From positions 1,550,001-1,614,000 of the forward strand of contig NZ_LN831034.1 in assembly GCF_002055535.1 (NCBI RefSeq): 64,000 nucleotides of DNA. The letters run 5' to 3'. Shown here piece by piece: positions 9,546 through 19,252 of this stretch (the first letter of the stretch is position 1; each line of letters begins with the position of its first letter). The notes beneath the pieces are model-generated. The model saw nothing but the letters and a program-made list of their open reading frames with translations, was not told the origin of the DNA and did no database searches. The DNA comes from Streptococcus pyogenes (GTDB taxonomy: Bacteria; Bacillota; Bacilli; Lactobacillales; Streptococcaceae). The translations under genes were made by a program, and so were the position numbers.

Positions 9546-10378
9546 CTGTTCTTGTTCCTATCTCTCCTTTGAGTTCTAATACCATTGGTTTCATTGACCA
9601 ATGAAGTGAGGACAAACTGTTGACCATTTCTCTCAACAAAGGGCAATTCAACACCAAAGACATCTCTGATAAACTGTTGATCAAGGAGGTCTCTTGGTTG
9701 ACCTTGGGCATAAAGTCGCCCATCTTTCAGTCCAATAAGATGGTCTGAAAGAGACAAGGCCTGATTGATGTCATGTAATACTAACACAATCGTTAGGCCT
9801 AGCTCTTGGTTGATTTTAGTAATCAGCTTGAGAATGTCAAGCTGGTACTTAATATCCAAATAAGTCGTTGGCTCATCTAAAAAAATAATATCTGTATCCT
9901 GGGCAAGGGCCATGGCAATCCAAACCCTCTGCTGTTCACCACCAGAAAGGTGTTGGATATCACGATAAACATAATCACTCAAAGCCGTTACTTCTAAGGC
10001 CCAAGCAAGGCGCTCCTCATCTTCTTTGGTAGTAGTTTTAAAAAAAGAACGACGGGCAAGCCTAGCCATGGCTACCAATTCACCCACTAACAAACCTTCG
10101 ACCACTTGATGGTATTGGTGTACCACTGCCACTTTTTTCGCAAAAGCCTTGAGAGAAATCGTTGCTAATTCTTCCTGCTCAAGCCAAACCTGCCCTTGTT
10201 TTAACGGAAGGTTTTTGGTTAATAATTGTAATAAGGTTGACTTGCCACTGCCATTTGCCCCCATAATAGTGGTAATTTTCCCTTTTGGAATGCTAAAGGT
10301 CAGGTCATCTAAAACAAGTTTTTCCTCATAAGCAAAGGAAAGGTTTTGCACCTGAATATGACTGCTGTTCTTACTCAT
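9542..10378 (-). CDS. siaC: Haem ABC importer ATPase SiaC (HtsC)
   Basis: This 278-aa ATPase belongs to the FecE/FhuC family that powers iron-siderophore and haem import. Motifs seen: Walker A GANGSGKS (about residue 40), Q-loop in AVVHQYHQV, signature LSGGEQQR, Walker B IIFLDEPTTYLD, and switch histidine in LVLHDINQAL. It would bind the cytoplasmic face of SiaB. The ATG at 10378 forms an ATGA overlap with siaB, and its own stop overlaps the siaD start, so it is translationally coupled on both sides. It is also called HtsC in GAS literature. Confidence 0.94.
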   Translation of the reverse strand: MSKNSSHIQVQNLSFAYEEKLVLDDLTFSIPKGKITTIMGANGSGKSTLLQLLTKNLPLKQGQVWLEQEELATISLKAFAKKVAVVHQYHQVVEGLLVGELVAMARLARRSFFKTTTKEDEERLAWALEVTALSDYVYRDIQHLSGGEQQRVWIAMALAQDTDIIFLDEPTTYLDIKYQLDILKLITKINQELGLTIVLVLHDINQALSLSDHLIGLKDGRLYAQGQPRDLLDQQFIRDVFGVELPFVERNGQQFVLTSLVNETNGIRTQRRDRNKNR

Positions 10379-11397
10379 ATAATATCAGACCTCCTTAGCA
10401 GGTAAATAAAGTAAGGCCCGCCTACAATACTCATTATAATCGCAGGGCTAATTTCCAATGGGTAAGCAAGACTTCTTCCTAAAGTATCGGCTAGCAAAAA
10501 GACAAAGGCTCCAAGCAAAGCTGAAAAAGGAATTAAGATTTGGTGCTTACTTCCAACCAGCAAGCGGCTCATATGAGGGACAATCAAGCCTAGGAAAGAA
10601 ACCACTCCAACGATCGAAGTGGCTACCGAAGCCAATAAAACAGCAACCAAGGAAATTCCCAACCGTAACGCTGTAGCATCGATTCCTAAATGACGAATCA
10701 CCTGATCATCTAAAAGAAGAAGGTTACAAGTTTTTGACAATAACAAAGCTAGTAACAAGCCAATGAATGTATAAGGGAATAAAACCCCTACATCAGCCCA
10801 TGTTTTTTGACTAATATGACCTGCTAAAAGAGCATTGACCATGGGACTAGCTGAGGTGAAAAAGCTGGTTAAAGCAGTTGATAACCCCATAAATAAAGCA
10901 TTAATAGCAATCCCTGTTAGAATAAGCCGAATAGGATTAAGCCCTTTCTTCCATGCTAAACCATAAATCAGCAGGAAAGACACTCCGCCTCCTAAAAAGG
11001 ATACGATTGGACCATACAGCAGCAACTGCGGCAGAAGTAAACTAGAGACTAAAACCATAAAACTAGCACCACTACAAATCCCTATAATAGCAGGGTCTGA
11101 AATAGGATTTTTCAACACTGCTTGAAAAAGAACTCCCGAAACAGCTATCCCTGCTCCTGCTAATAAAGCAATGACAATTCTTGGAAAACGCAAATCATAA
11201 ATCAAAGCCACTTGGGGGTCATAAGCCACAAACAGTCCCTTGACAATTGCCCCATAAGAAACCGCCAAACCACCAAGGGATAAGGCAATAACCGCCAAAA
11301 ATAGGAGGCTGAGAATTAAAAGAACTAGATAAAGACCACTTCTGAAACGTTTTTTAGCCAGTAGGGATTGATCCCTTTGTAAATCTGATGCTGTCAT
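10375..11397 (-). CDS. siaB: Haem ABC importer permease SiaB (HtsB)
   Basis: This FecCD-family permease of 340 aa has about ten membrane spans. It has the family landmarks RLPRIVIALLAGAG (here as LRFPRIVIALLAGAG, about residue 75), the coupling region GVVSFLGLIVPHMSRLLVG (about 270) and a C-terminal ISPAIIMSIVGGPYFIYLL. It carries haem handed over by SiaA across the membrane. The start at 11397 (MTASDLQRD) is favoured because a GGGAG sequence lies 12-15 nt upstream and it follows the siaA stop by 1 nt; an in-frame start at 11424 has no ribosome-binding site. It overlaps siaC by 4 nt. Confidence 0.93.
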   Translation of the reverse strand: MTASDLQRDQSLLAKKRFRSGLYLVLLILSLLFLAVIALSLGGLAVSYGAIVKGLFVAYDPQVALIYDLRFPRIVIALLAGAGIAVSGVLFQAVLKNPISDPAIIGICSGASFMVLVSSLLLPQLLLYGPIVSFLGGGVSFLLIYGLAWKKGLNPIRLILTGIAINALFMGLSTALTSFFTSASPMVNALLAGHISQKTWADVGVLFPYTFIGLLLALLLSKTCNLLLLDDQVIRHLGIDATALRLGISLVAVLLASVATSIVGVVSFLGLIVPHMSRLLVGSKHQILIPFSALLGAFVFLLADTLGRSLAYPLEISPAIIMSIVGGPYFIYLLRRSDII

Positions 11398-11398
11398 G

Positions 11399-12283
11399 TT
11401 ACGGATGATCTCCCACGTGGTCAAAAAGCTGTGTTAAGGTGTCCAAGGCTTCTGGGTAGTTCAATTTAGCACTCATGCCAAACAGGGTATTGTCCAAATC
11501 ATAGACTTTCCCTTCCTTGACTGCCGTAAAATGTTTCCAAATATCATTTTCAGCAAATTCTTTGTCAAACATCACTTTTACCTTGTCTGGAATGGCATGA
11601 GCTGTTCGTAAAATCAAGTCAGGCTCCTTAGCCAGCATGTCTTCAGGATTAGCTGATAGAAATTCTTTCTCATCTGACTGATAAACATTCTCACCACCTG
11701 CCAAGTCCAAAAGATTCCCTACATAAGATTGGTTCGTCGCCACCAAATAACTACCTGGCAAGCCCATAAGAATAAGCACTTTAGGCTTTTTCTTCCCCTT
11801 ACGTTTAGCTTGGAAAGCACGATAATAGTCCTGGTATTGCTGGCGCAATTCTTTTGCTTCTTGTTGACGTTGGAAAAGGTTCCCTAAATCATCAATGGAC
11901 TGGTACATGCCCTCAACACTTCGTAAGTTCAAAAAACCATACTCAGTATCCAATTTTTGATACTTGGGTTCCAAATCTTCTTGTAAAGAATTGGGACTCA
12001 AAATCCAAGTTGGTTTCAAAGAAGCAATCAACTCTATATCAGGATTCATGGGTAAACCCACACGCTTAACAGCATCATAGCGTTTAGGAAGGGTATATAA
12101 TTTACTATCACAAACCCCAACGAGGTCTAAATTTAAACGGTCACAGATATCAACCACAGCAACCGAAGTGGCTACAATTCTCTGCTGTTCAGTCTCTTTA
12201 GCCGTTTTAGGGTGCTGATTCACACAAGCTACCAAAAAGAAGGCCATTAAGGCTAGACCAATTCCTTTACATCGTTTTATCAT
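11399..12283 (-). CDS. siaA: Haem-binding lipoprotein SiaA (HtsA)
   Basis: This 294-aa lipoprotein is the substrate-binding protein of the haem importer. The N-terminus MIKRCKGIGLALMAFFLVAC is a lipoprotein signal with the lipobox cysteine at residue 20. The rest is a helical-backbone (class III) periplasmic-binding fold of the BtuF/IsdE type (QRIVATSVAVVDICDRL; VGLPMNPDIELIASLKPTWIL). In GAS, SiaA receives haem from Shp and uses axial Met and His ligands. The start at 12283 follows GAGG by 8 nt and lies within the 3' end of shp (17-nt overlap). Upstream in-frame codons lack a ribosome-binding site. Confidence 0.95.
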   Translation of the reverse strand: MIKRCKGIGLALMAFFLVACVNQHPKTAKETEQQRIVATSVAVVDICDRLNLDLVGVCDSKLYTLPKRYDAVKRVGLPMNPDIELIASLKPTWILSPNSLQEDLEPKYQKLDTEYGFLNLRSVEGMYQSIDDLGNLFQRQQEAKELRQQYQDYYRAFQAKRKGKKKPKVLILMGLPGSYLVATNQSYVGNLLDLAGGENVYQSDEKEFLSANPEDMLAKEPDLILRTAHAIPDKVKVMFDKEFAENDIWKHFTAVKEGKVYDLDNTLFGMSAKLNYPEALDTLTQLFDHVGDHP

Positions 12284-13142
12284 TTTTTTTCCTCTTTTTC
12301 CAAACCCATACAGCAAACCCTCCTAACATCAGAAAAAAAGTTGGAAAGTAGTAAATCATGATTGATAAGTCTTTTTTAGACCGAAACTTATCTTCTTTTT
12401 TTAACTCTAAAGAAGTCGTTAAGCCCATCTTAGAAGGAAGAATTTTTTTATCTGATAGACTCTTGTTATTTGATGAGTTGGCTTTAGGCTTATTCTGAGT
12501 TATCATAGCACCTGTGTGAGACTCATCTTGACTTTCTCCTAGTTTTGTATCAACAGGCTTTTGACTGTCTTTTACTTCTTGATTTTGAGAATTGTCTGTT
12601 TCAGTAACAAGCTGGGCCAACATATTACCTGAATACTTTTGTATTAACTCTGAAGCTGACAGGTAAAAGACCACTTCTCTGCCCATAGGTTCAACAAACA
12701 TGCTGCCTCGAATGATACTATTTACAGTAGGCAAACTAATAGCAATATCTAGTGTTGTCCCATTGGTATCAGTACCTTTTTGGGTGATATTGTAATCAAC
12801 TGCCTGAAAGCTTCCAGTTCCTCCAGGTTGTATCCAGAACTGATAATTGCCCGAATAATCAGCTAAGCTCATACGAAAAGTAAGAACGATCTTTCCAGCA
12901 TCAGATACTTCTAGCATGGCATCACTATAGACAGTTCCTTCAACCATACCTTGACCAATATCAAAGGAATGCTCCCCTCCGCTATCTTCTATCTGCCCAG
13001 ATATCGGATGACGATAATTTCTTTGAATAATACATCCATAAATTTGACCTTTATCTGCATACACAAGATTTGTCATTGTCGATAAACTTATCATGAACAC
13101 TACTATTACCTGCAACAATTGCTTTATTACTACCTTTGTCAT
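12267..13142 (-). CDS. shp: Cell-surface haem-binding protein Shp
   Basis: Shp is a membrane-anchored surface protein that takes haem from Shr and passes it to SiaA. The 291-aa product has a signal peptide (to about residue 29, ...LVYA), a NEAT-like beta-sandwich (about 30-180), a Ser/Lys-rich linker (about 185-255) that would span the cell wall, and a C-terminal membrane helix (YYFPTFFLMLGGFAVWVW) with a basic tail. There is no LPXTG motif, so anchoring is by the membrane span. AGAGGAG stands just before the ATG. The gene is separated from shr by 196 nt that include a terminator-like hairpin (13223-13290), and it overlaps siaA by 17 nt. Confidence 0.95.
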   Translation of the reverse strand: MTKVVIKQLLQVIVVFMISLSTMTNLVYADKGQIYGCIIQRNYRHPISGQIEDSGGEHSFDIGQGMVEGTVYSDAMLEVSDAGKIVLTFRMSLADYSGNYQFWIQPGGTGSFQAVDYNITQKGTDTNGTTLDIAISLPTVNSIIRGSMFVEPMGREVVFYLSASELIQKYSGNMLAQLVTETDNSQNQEVKDSQKPVDTKLGESQDESHTGAMITQNKPKANSSNNKSLSDKKILPSKMGLTTSLELKKEDKFRSKKDLSIMIYYFPTFFLMLGGFAVWVWKKRKKNDKTM

Positions 13143-13222
13143 ATGCTCCTCTTGTCTATCTTTTCTTAAACATCTTATTTCATTTTTTAAATGAATCCCA
13201 TTTTATAACATCTCCAAATGTG

Positions 13223-13290
13223 AAAAACACACCTATCTTGCGACTACTTCAACCTGTATCAGGAGTCCTGTCGGAAATAGGTATGTTTTT
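13223..13290 (-). terminator. Terminator-like hairpin between shr and shp (possible attenuator)
   Basis: On the minus strand AAAAACATACCTAT (13277-13290) pairs with ATAGGTGTGTTTTT (13223-13236) over 14 bp with one G-U. The 3' arm ends in five U residues, so the stem resembles an intrinsic terminator with a large, itself structured loop. It sits 49 nt past the shr stop and 81 nt before the shp ATG. Confidence 0.5.
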
Positions 13291-13338
13291 AGCTCTTGCT
13301 GACTAGCTTTTTTGTTATTTCACTTGGTACTAAGTTTC

Positions 13339-16300
13339 TTATTTAAATAATGTCTTTCGACCAATAATGAATCCCAGAGCTACGATCATAAAGCTAGATA
13401 GACCTGCAATTAAGTGATAACGAGAGCTACTTTCTTCACCATTTGATTGTTGATTGGAACGATGTTTCTTATCAGATTTTTTAGTCTTAGTATCTTTTGC
13501 TGTTTTACCTTCAATTGATGTTTGATGGTCACGCACTAACTGCTTCAATTTCTCTGCCTTATCAGTATCATCTGTCTTAGAAGTTTCTTGAGTTGATTGG
13601 CCGGTTGCTTTTTTAGCCAGGAGATCAGTTAAGTTAGCAATACCAGTAGCTGCTGAAGGAGGACTTGTAGGTGTTTTTTCTTGTTGACGATTTTGAGGTC
13701 CTTTCAACTGATCTGTTGAAGTTAGATGGCTATTTTCTTGTGGATTATTAGTTTCTTTGACAACCTTTGCCTTCTCTGTTGTAAGGCTTGCCCAGTCTAA
13801 ACGCATAAAAACGGTTTGAAGGCCAGACCCTTTTGAAATGGCATCCATGATAGGCACAAAGACCTGTAATGGCACAAGTCCGTCTTTCTTCGCTTGTTCA
13901 ATCAATTTCATACGCAGCACTTTTGGATAGTTTTTTCCATAACGATCTGCCAATGGTAGGCCAGTTACATCCGTGAAATAAGACACAACCTCTGCCTTTT
14001 TTGTTCGACCAACTGGTTTACCAGCTAAATCTCTTTGGTAACCATCTACGAAATAGCTCAATTCACCAAGGTAGCCTAACATTTTACCAACCTTTATACC
14101 TCTAAACTCAACTTCTAAATAGGAAACACCTTTTTTAACTACCAAAGTCACTCGATGATTAATAGCCTTGTTTGACATGGACTCAGATGCTAAGTCAGTT
14201 TTTAACATGCTGGCATTTAAATAGTAAATACCATCACGCAATTGTTTTTGATTTAATGCTCTAAGGCCGTTCTCAACTAAATCTTTCTGATGTGAATGTG
14301 GTCCTTTCGCCACAAGGATATCATTAGATGTCAAATAGATATGTTCTTTTTGAGTAGCAAATTTCTTTGTTATTAAAGCTTTGCGAATCCGATATGTACC
14401 TGGATCTTTTAAAGAAAACTCTCCCGTTAAGTCATCTTTCGGATCATTTGAGAGAAGCTTTTCGTCAACCGTCACATACTGTCCATTGGAAGCTTTTTTT
14501 TGCAACTGAATCACAATACTCCAATCGACTTGCATATCATTAAGTAAAGAAACCGTATCTGAACCTTTTTCTTGTAACAATTGTTGATATTCTTCAACAG
14601 ACACTAGTTCTTTATCAATGGCAGAATTTGTTTTTTGCTCCCAATAATACAAATCTAAAAGACTGAAAGCTTGATGATATTTTATTTTTTCGCCATCTAA
14701 GGAAGCTTCAAGTTTTGCAATATGTTTTTGTGGAGTCAGTTTGTGTTGTCCGATAAGAGCTCTTACTTTTGGACTCACACTTTTTATCTGATTGAACTTC
14801 ACATCTAAATTAAGCGTTTCAACATCTGGAAATACTGATTCTTCAACCTGAGTAAGCAAGTTATTGAAAAAATCAAGTTTTGTTAATTGGTTATTCTGTT
14901 TAAATATACCATTTGGAAGATTTGAAATTTCATTAGTTGATAAATCGAGTACAGATAATTTAGGAAGATTTTTAAATGAAATATTATCAATACGAGTAAT
15001 ATGATTTCTACTTGCCACAATAGTGCTTAAGGCGCGCAATTTTTCTATTGTTTTTGGCAGTAGTGCTAAATTATTTTGAGATAAGTCGATAAAATTAAGT
15101 GATGTTAGAGGCTCTAGCGCTTTTTCAGGTATCTCCTCAAGACTATTTTCTGCGAAACCTAATGAAGTCAGACGAGACAATCCTTCAAATGGGTTATCAC
15201 AAAGTCGGCCAATACGATTCTTGGAAAGATCAAGTTGCTCCAGGTGATGAAGCGACTGGAATAGTCCTCCTTCAAGAGAGTGAATAAAGTTACTTGATAA
15301 GTAGAGTTCTCTTAATTGAGCATTGCTTTTAAATGTATCTTTGTCTAGATAAGTTAAATGATTACTTCTTAAGTTAAGAAATCGAAGTTGCTTCATTTGA
15401 CTAAATAACTCTTTTGGAATTTCCGTAATTTGGTTTCCATCCAGATGTAGTTCTGTAATATTTTTAGCATGTTTCAATAAAGAAATATCAGTTAACTCGT
15501 AATGGTCTAGACGCAACTCGCCTCGAATCTGTTCTAATTCCGTTTTTGATAATTTACCATCGCCGTCTAAATCTTTGCCAAGTTTAACTAAAACTTTTTC
15601 AAGACGTTCAGTCCCAACCCCTTTTTCTTTATCATCAGTTTCTACCTGATAACCACTCCAGCCTTTGGTAACGGTCTTACTAAAGGTCATGTCAAGTTTG
15701 GTGTATTTGTCATAGTGGTTTAAATCACTTTCTTGACCTCCCATGGCTGATACCAAAACAGCACCTTTGTGTAATTTATCCAAATCATCAATAGGCATGG
15801 TAAATTCGCTTCGAATATAGCTACCATTGATATCTTTTTGGCCAACTTGTTTACGCACTGCTGCTGGGTAGGTCCCTTTGCTTTCAATAGAAAAGTCAAT
15901 CAAAAATTGTCCCAAAGCAGTATTAAGCATGGAAATTTCCATTGTACCATCTGCTTTAACCACTAATTTGGCTCTTTTATCAAAAGCACCTTGAAGCATG
16001 GAGGACTCTTCTGAGTTTTCTTTATTAGCTTTAAAGTTTAGCGTATAGGTTCCTTCTGTGAGATTGTTAATAGAAACCTCACCTGCTTGATAAGACTCGA
16101 TGGTATCTTTTAACAGTCGATGAGTATCGGCGAGTAGCTTACTATCTTTGATTTCTTTGTAAGAATCCTTGATGACTTGAAGTTTCTCAGCCAGATCTTT
16201 GACCGCGTCTTTGTTGCTTTCTTTAGCAATAATCGCATCCGCTTCTTTGATAGCTTTTTCCAAAGTGGTGACATCCAACTTTGTTGATTGTCTGTCTTCA

Positions 16301-17166
16301 GCAGTCACATGTTGTTTTTGTTTGGCAGATACAAAATGGATTTGACCATCTTTCTTGGTAACGGTAATAGTAACGTCTTCAAATCCTTTTGAGGATATCA
16401 CGATTGTATTTTCTCCATCTTTGAAAGCTTTTGTTCCAAGATGAAGCCCTGTCATATTCGAGACCCAGCCATTAGTATCTTTTACAGAATCTGAAATAAG
16501 ATCTTTATAAACTGTACCATTGACTGTAACCTTTGTGATTTGCTGAGTCAATGCTTTTATCTGTTTGTTATCAGAATAACGATCAATTTCTGGAAATAAA
16601 ATTGCACCATCTTCTTGACTCAATTTTGTTATTAATGACAAGTTAGCAGTATTTTTCCCAGATTTAACAACTTTTTGTGTGCCTTGGTTTTGTGGCACTG
16701 TTTTATCACTGAGCACATCTTTTTTTAATGAATCCTGATGATCTGTTGTTCCTAATTTTTGAGCTGAAATAAAGGTCACTTTATCGCCCTTTTTAATAAA
16801 GGTAATTAGGATATCACCATCTTTTTTATTAACAATAGTCAATTCATGCTTACCGTCTTTAATAAGGTCAGCATTGATCTTAATCCCTTGGTAGTTAATA
16901 TCAAAGGTTCGCTCGCCCTCCAGGCTTTTTTCATAGACATCATTATCAACAATAATCTTTTCAATATGTTTATAATACTCTTTTCCAGCTGATTGACTAG
17001 CGTAAGGGCCTATCTCTTCAACTAAAAGTCGATTATCCTGAGTTAAAGCTACTGTTGTCACGAGTTGTGACTGAACTAAAGGCTCTTGTGATTTTACAGT
17101 TTGAGTAGCCTGAATGAGAACAAGGGCAGATATTGCCACAAACGCACATTTGCTGATTTTTTTCAT
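13339..17166 (-). CDS. shr: Streptococcal haemoprotein receptor Shr
   Basis: Shr is a large surface protein that binds haemoglobin, takes haem and passes it to Shp. The 1275-aa product has a signal peptide (to about residue 27), two similar N-terminal domains (about 40-130 and 190-280, the haemoglobin-interacting/DUF1533 type), a first NEAT domain (about 360-510), an EF-hand-like loop ([12 protein letters not shown], about 535), a leucine-rich repeat block (about 555-800), a second NEAT domain (about 970-1110), a low-complexity Lys/Ser/Thr linker, and a C-terminal membrane span ([16 protein letters not shown]). There is no LPXTG motif. The ATG at 17166 is preferred over a TTG 6 nt upstream. 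The promoter is at 17225-17253; in GAS the gene is repressed by MtsR. Confidence 0.97.
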
Positions 17167-17196
17167 TTTCAATCAACTTTCTAAAAATTTTATGAA

Positions 17197-17224
17197 TAAG
17201 CTAACTTTTATATTAACTGAACTT
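17197..17224 (-). promoter_or_regulatory. Tandem repeat near the shr start of transcription, candidate MtsR operator
   Basis: On the minus strand AAGTTCAGTTA (17214-17224) and AAGTTAGCTTA (17197-17207) repeat the pattern AAGTT-N3-TTA with a 17-bp period, just downstream of the shr -10. MtsR is known to repress shr in GAS; assigning this repeat to MtsR is inference. Confidence 0.35.
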
Positions 17225-17253
17225 AATCTATCACTTTGTGATTATTTTGTCAA
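17225..17253 (-). promoter_or_regulatory. Promoter of shr and the haem operon
   Basis: A consensus TTGACA (17248-17253) and TAGATT (17225-17230) are separated by 17 bp on the minus strand, giving a leader of about 50 nt before the shr ATG. Confidence 0.7.
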
Positions 17254-17518
17254 GATTGTTTCCAATGGTCCAATTGTCTGTTAAATAGCTCCACTATGTG
17301 AGCTAAGACACTAGTAATAATCCTGGATTGATAATGAGGATATCTCTGATAAAAGAATTCCTCTACAATAATATTACTGAGATAAAGCTAGCCTTAGGAT
17401 AGTTAATACTAGAGCTGATTCAATCATTACTTCATTCACAAAACATGTAACACGTTATAAGCTCCATAATTGTGTTAGGAGACAACATGAGATGTCACTA
17501 CTGCATATTCATCACAAT
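17254..17518. other. Intergenic stretch between isp2 and shr with no gene seen
   Basis: The 488-bp gap between shr and isp2 contains the shr promoter at its left and the isp2 terminator at its right. Between them I see no frame with a ribosome-binding site and no strong hairpin; the sequence is AT-rich. It could be a remnant of a lost gene or longer upstream regulatory DNA. Confidence 0.4.
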
Positions 17519-17552
17519 AAAAAAAGACAATAGCCCTAATCGTGCTATTGTC
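17519..17552 (-). terminator. Intrinsic terminator after isp2
   Basis: A perfect 9-bp stem (GACAATAGC 17526-17534 with GCTATTGTC 17544-17552) is followed on the minus strand by a run of seven U residues (17519-17525), about 100 nt past the isp2 stop. Confidence 0.85.
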
Positions 17553-17654
17553 TCAAAATCATTTATTGACTTGAAACTTTATCGTGTTACACCAACAGTT
17601 TAAAAGGCCTAACTCCCGCTAAGAAAATTAAGCCTTAAGAAAAGTCATTAGTTA

Positions 17655-19166
17655 TTAGTTTTTACTCTTGCCAATAACATATGTTAGCTGTTCAGCCTGC
17701 TGAGCTGTAAAGGTACGATAAGAAATCTTACCTAAGCCGATACAGTTAGACTCTGAAATAAGAATAGACCCATCTTTTCTAACATCTTCTACAATTGATA
17801 CGTGGCCATAAGTGCCATCAGCGCCCGCTTGCCCTGGTGCAAATGAAATAGCATAACCTACTTTTGGAGTCTTTGAAAGGGCATACCCTACTTTATACTT
17901 CCAATCTCCACCATTTCCCATAAAAGGATCAAATTGGTAACCCAATTCTTTGGCGCGATTATACACATACCAAGTGCATTGTCCCCAAGCATAACTCGAA
18001 GCTTGATAACCCAAGACATCATAACTCTTAGAGAGCTTATAACCTGCTGGCACAGATGCAAAACTAGCTGATGACTGCACTTTCAATTCGGCTGGAATGG
18101 CTGGTGTGCCACCATGGTCATCAATCCACTTATCCAGGTCTTCCATAATTTGTGCGCGACGTTTACCACTACCAGTAGTATCAGTAAAATAAACACCCCC
18201 GTCACTTGCAAAGTTTAATTGACCTCGTGAAAACTTAGCCGCTTTTAAATCTTGAAGTGCAAAATTGCTATTTTTGTTTTTAATAATGGTGTCTTGTGTC
18301 ATTTTGACAATAGCACTATCATCATTAAACTTACTTGCTTGAGTCGGATCTAGATCAAAAGCTGCATAGCCAAACATATTAGCTCCAAGCAAAGTTGCAA
18401 TCCCTTGAGTTCCTAAAGAACTCTCAGACATCGCAATAGCTACGATAGCTCGAACATCCAGCCCACTTTTCTTTTCCCATTGCAATAGCTTCTCACCATT
18501 AATACGTGTGCTGTCATAGGCAATGCCTGTTGATTTTAAGTAACTATCAATCTGGTCAGCTTTAATACCATAACGGCGAGATAAAAGATGGTGGGTATAG
18601 GCATTTTTACCACTCCAATGCTCTACATATGCCGCGTATGTGTTGACAGAAGGGATATCTATCTCACTCAAATCTAAATCTGATACGTAAGGGGACAACG
18701 ACTGAATAGGAGTTCTTGCCTCTGGCAGTTGTTTCGACAATGAAGAAGCAGGTGCCGTATCAACTTTAGATGGTGATGGTTTGGGCTGGTCAGTTGGTTT
18801 CGAATGATCAGTTGATTTCGAATGATCAGTTGATTTATCATCTACCTGGTTTTCTGCTTCTGCCTTGTTGTCCGAAGAGCCTATAGCAGACTGACTAGAA
18901 TCGCTTCTTTTTTTATCATCCGCGTTAACAAGACTATTAGAGTTTGTTTCTGCAGAAGCATCAAGGGGACCTTGGTCAGTTTTATCTGATGTTGTAGGTG
19001 CTGCATTTTTATTATTTTCCTCTTTTGAAGAAGAATCACTGGTTTCATTTGTAGTTGCTTTATGCGTCTCAAGCATTACATCTTGAGCCAGCACTGTCAT
19101 GCTTTCTGCTGTCGGGGCTAAGAGACTTAGTAGCATGGCAACTCTTAATAGTTTGTTTTTATTCAT
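17655..19166 (-). CDS. isp2: Immunogenic secreted protein Isp2, glucosaminidase-like plus CHAP domain
   Basis: This 503-aa secreted protein has a signal peptide (to about residue 27, ...VLAQ) and a Ser/Asp/Lys-rich linker with short repeats (STDHSK, about 115-130). It then has an N-acetylglucosaminidase-like domain (about 190-330, with AIVAIAMSESSLGTQG and NMFGYAAFD) and a C-terminal CHAP amidase domain (about 385-500). The CHAP cysteine is in YAWGQCTWYVYN and the histidine in GTYGHVSIVED. It is probably a cell-wall hydrolase or remodelling factor and a known type of GAS antigen. Its own promoter (19204-19233) and terminator (17519-17552) make it a single-gene unit. The GAS paralogue Isp is similar, so the number in the symbol is from memory. 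Confidence 0.9.
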   Translation of the reverse strand: MNKNKLLRVAMLLSLLAPTAESMTVLAQDVMLETHKATTNETSDSSSKEENNKNAAPTTSDKTDQGPLDASAETNSNSLVNADDKKRSDSSQSAIGSSDNKAEAENQVDDKSTDHSKSTDHSKPTDQPKPSPSKVDTAPASSLSKQLPEARTPIQSLSPYVSDLDLSEIDIPSVNTYAAYVEHWSGKNAYTHHLLSRRYGIKADQIDSYLKSTGIAYDSTRINGEKLLQWEKKSGLDVRAIVAIAMSESSLGTQGIATLLGANMFGYAAFDLDPTQASKFNDDSAIVKMTQDTIIKNKNSNFALQDLKAAKFSRGQLNFASDGGVYFTDTTGSGKRRAQIMEDLDKWIDDHGGTPAIPAELKVQSSASFASVPAGYKLSKSYDVLGYQASSYAWGQCTWYVYNRAKELGYQFDPFMGNGGDWKYKVGYALSKTPKVGYAISFAPGQAGADGTYGHVSIVEDVRKDGSILISESNCIGLGKISYRTFTAQQAEQLTYVIGKSKN

Positions 19167-19203
19167 ATATTAATTAGTCACTTCTTTCTAATGTCCTCAC
19201 TTT

Positions 19204-19233
19204 ATTATAACATTAAAGATAAGCACAATGCAA
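19204..19233 (-). promoter_or_regulatory. Promoter of isp2
   Basis: TTGCAT (19228-19233), 18 bp, then TATAAT (19204-19209) on the minus strand, 38 nt before the isp2 ATG. Confidence 0.6.
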
Positions 19234-19252
19234 TTATTTTTACATGATTTTC

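Noticed and set aside
18780..18840. Possible CRISPR-like or tandem-repeat array in isp2
   Set aside because: The short repeats are in frame and code for the STDHSK linker; there are no spacers.
18881..19072. Alternative-frame ORFs inside isp2, secA, pfl and other genes
   Set aside because: They lie entirely within well-identified genes, with no ribosome-binding site or domain, and reflect base bias of the true frame.
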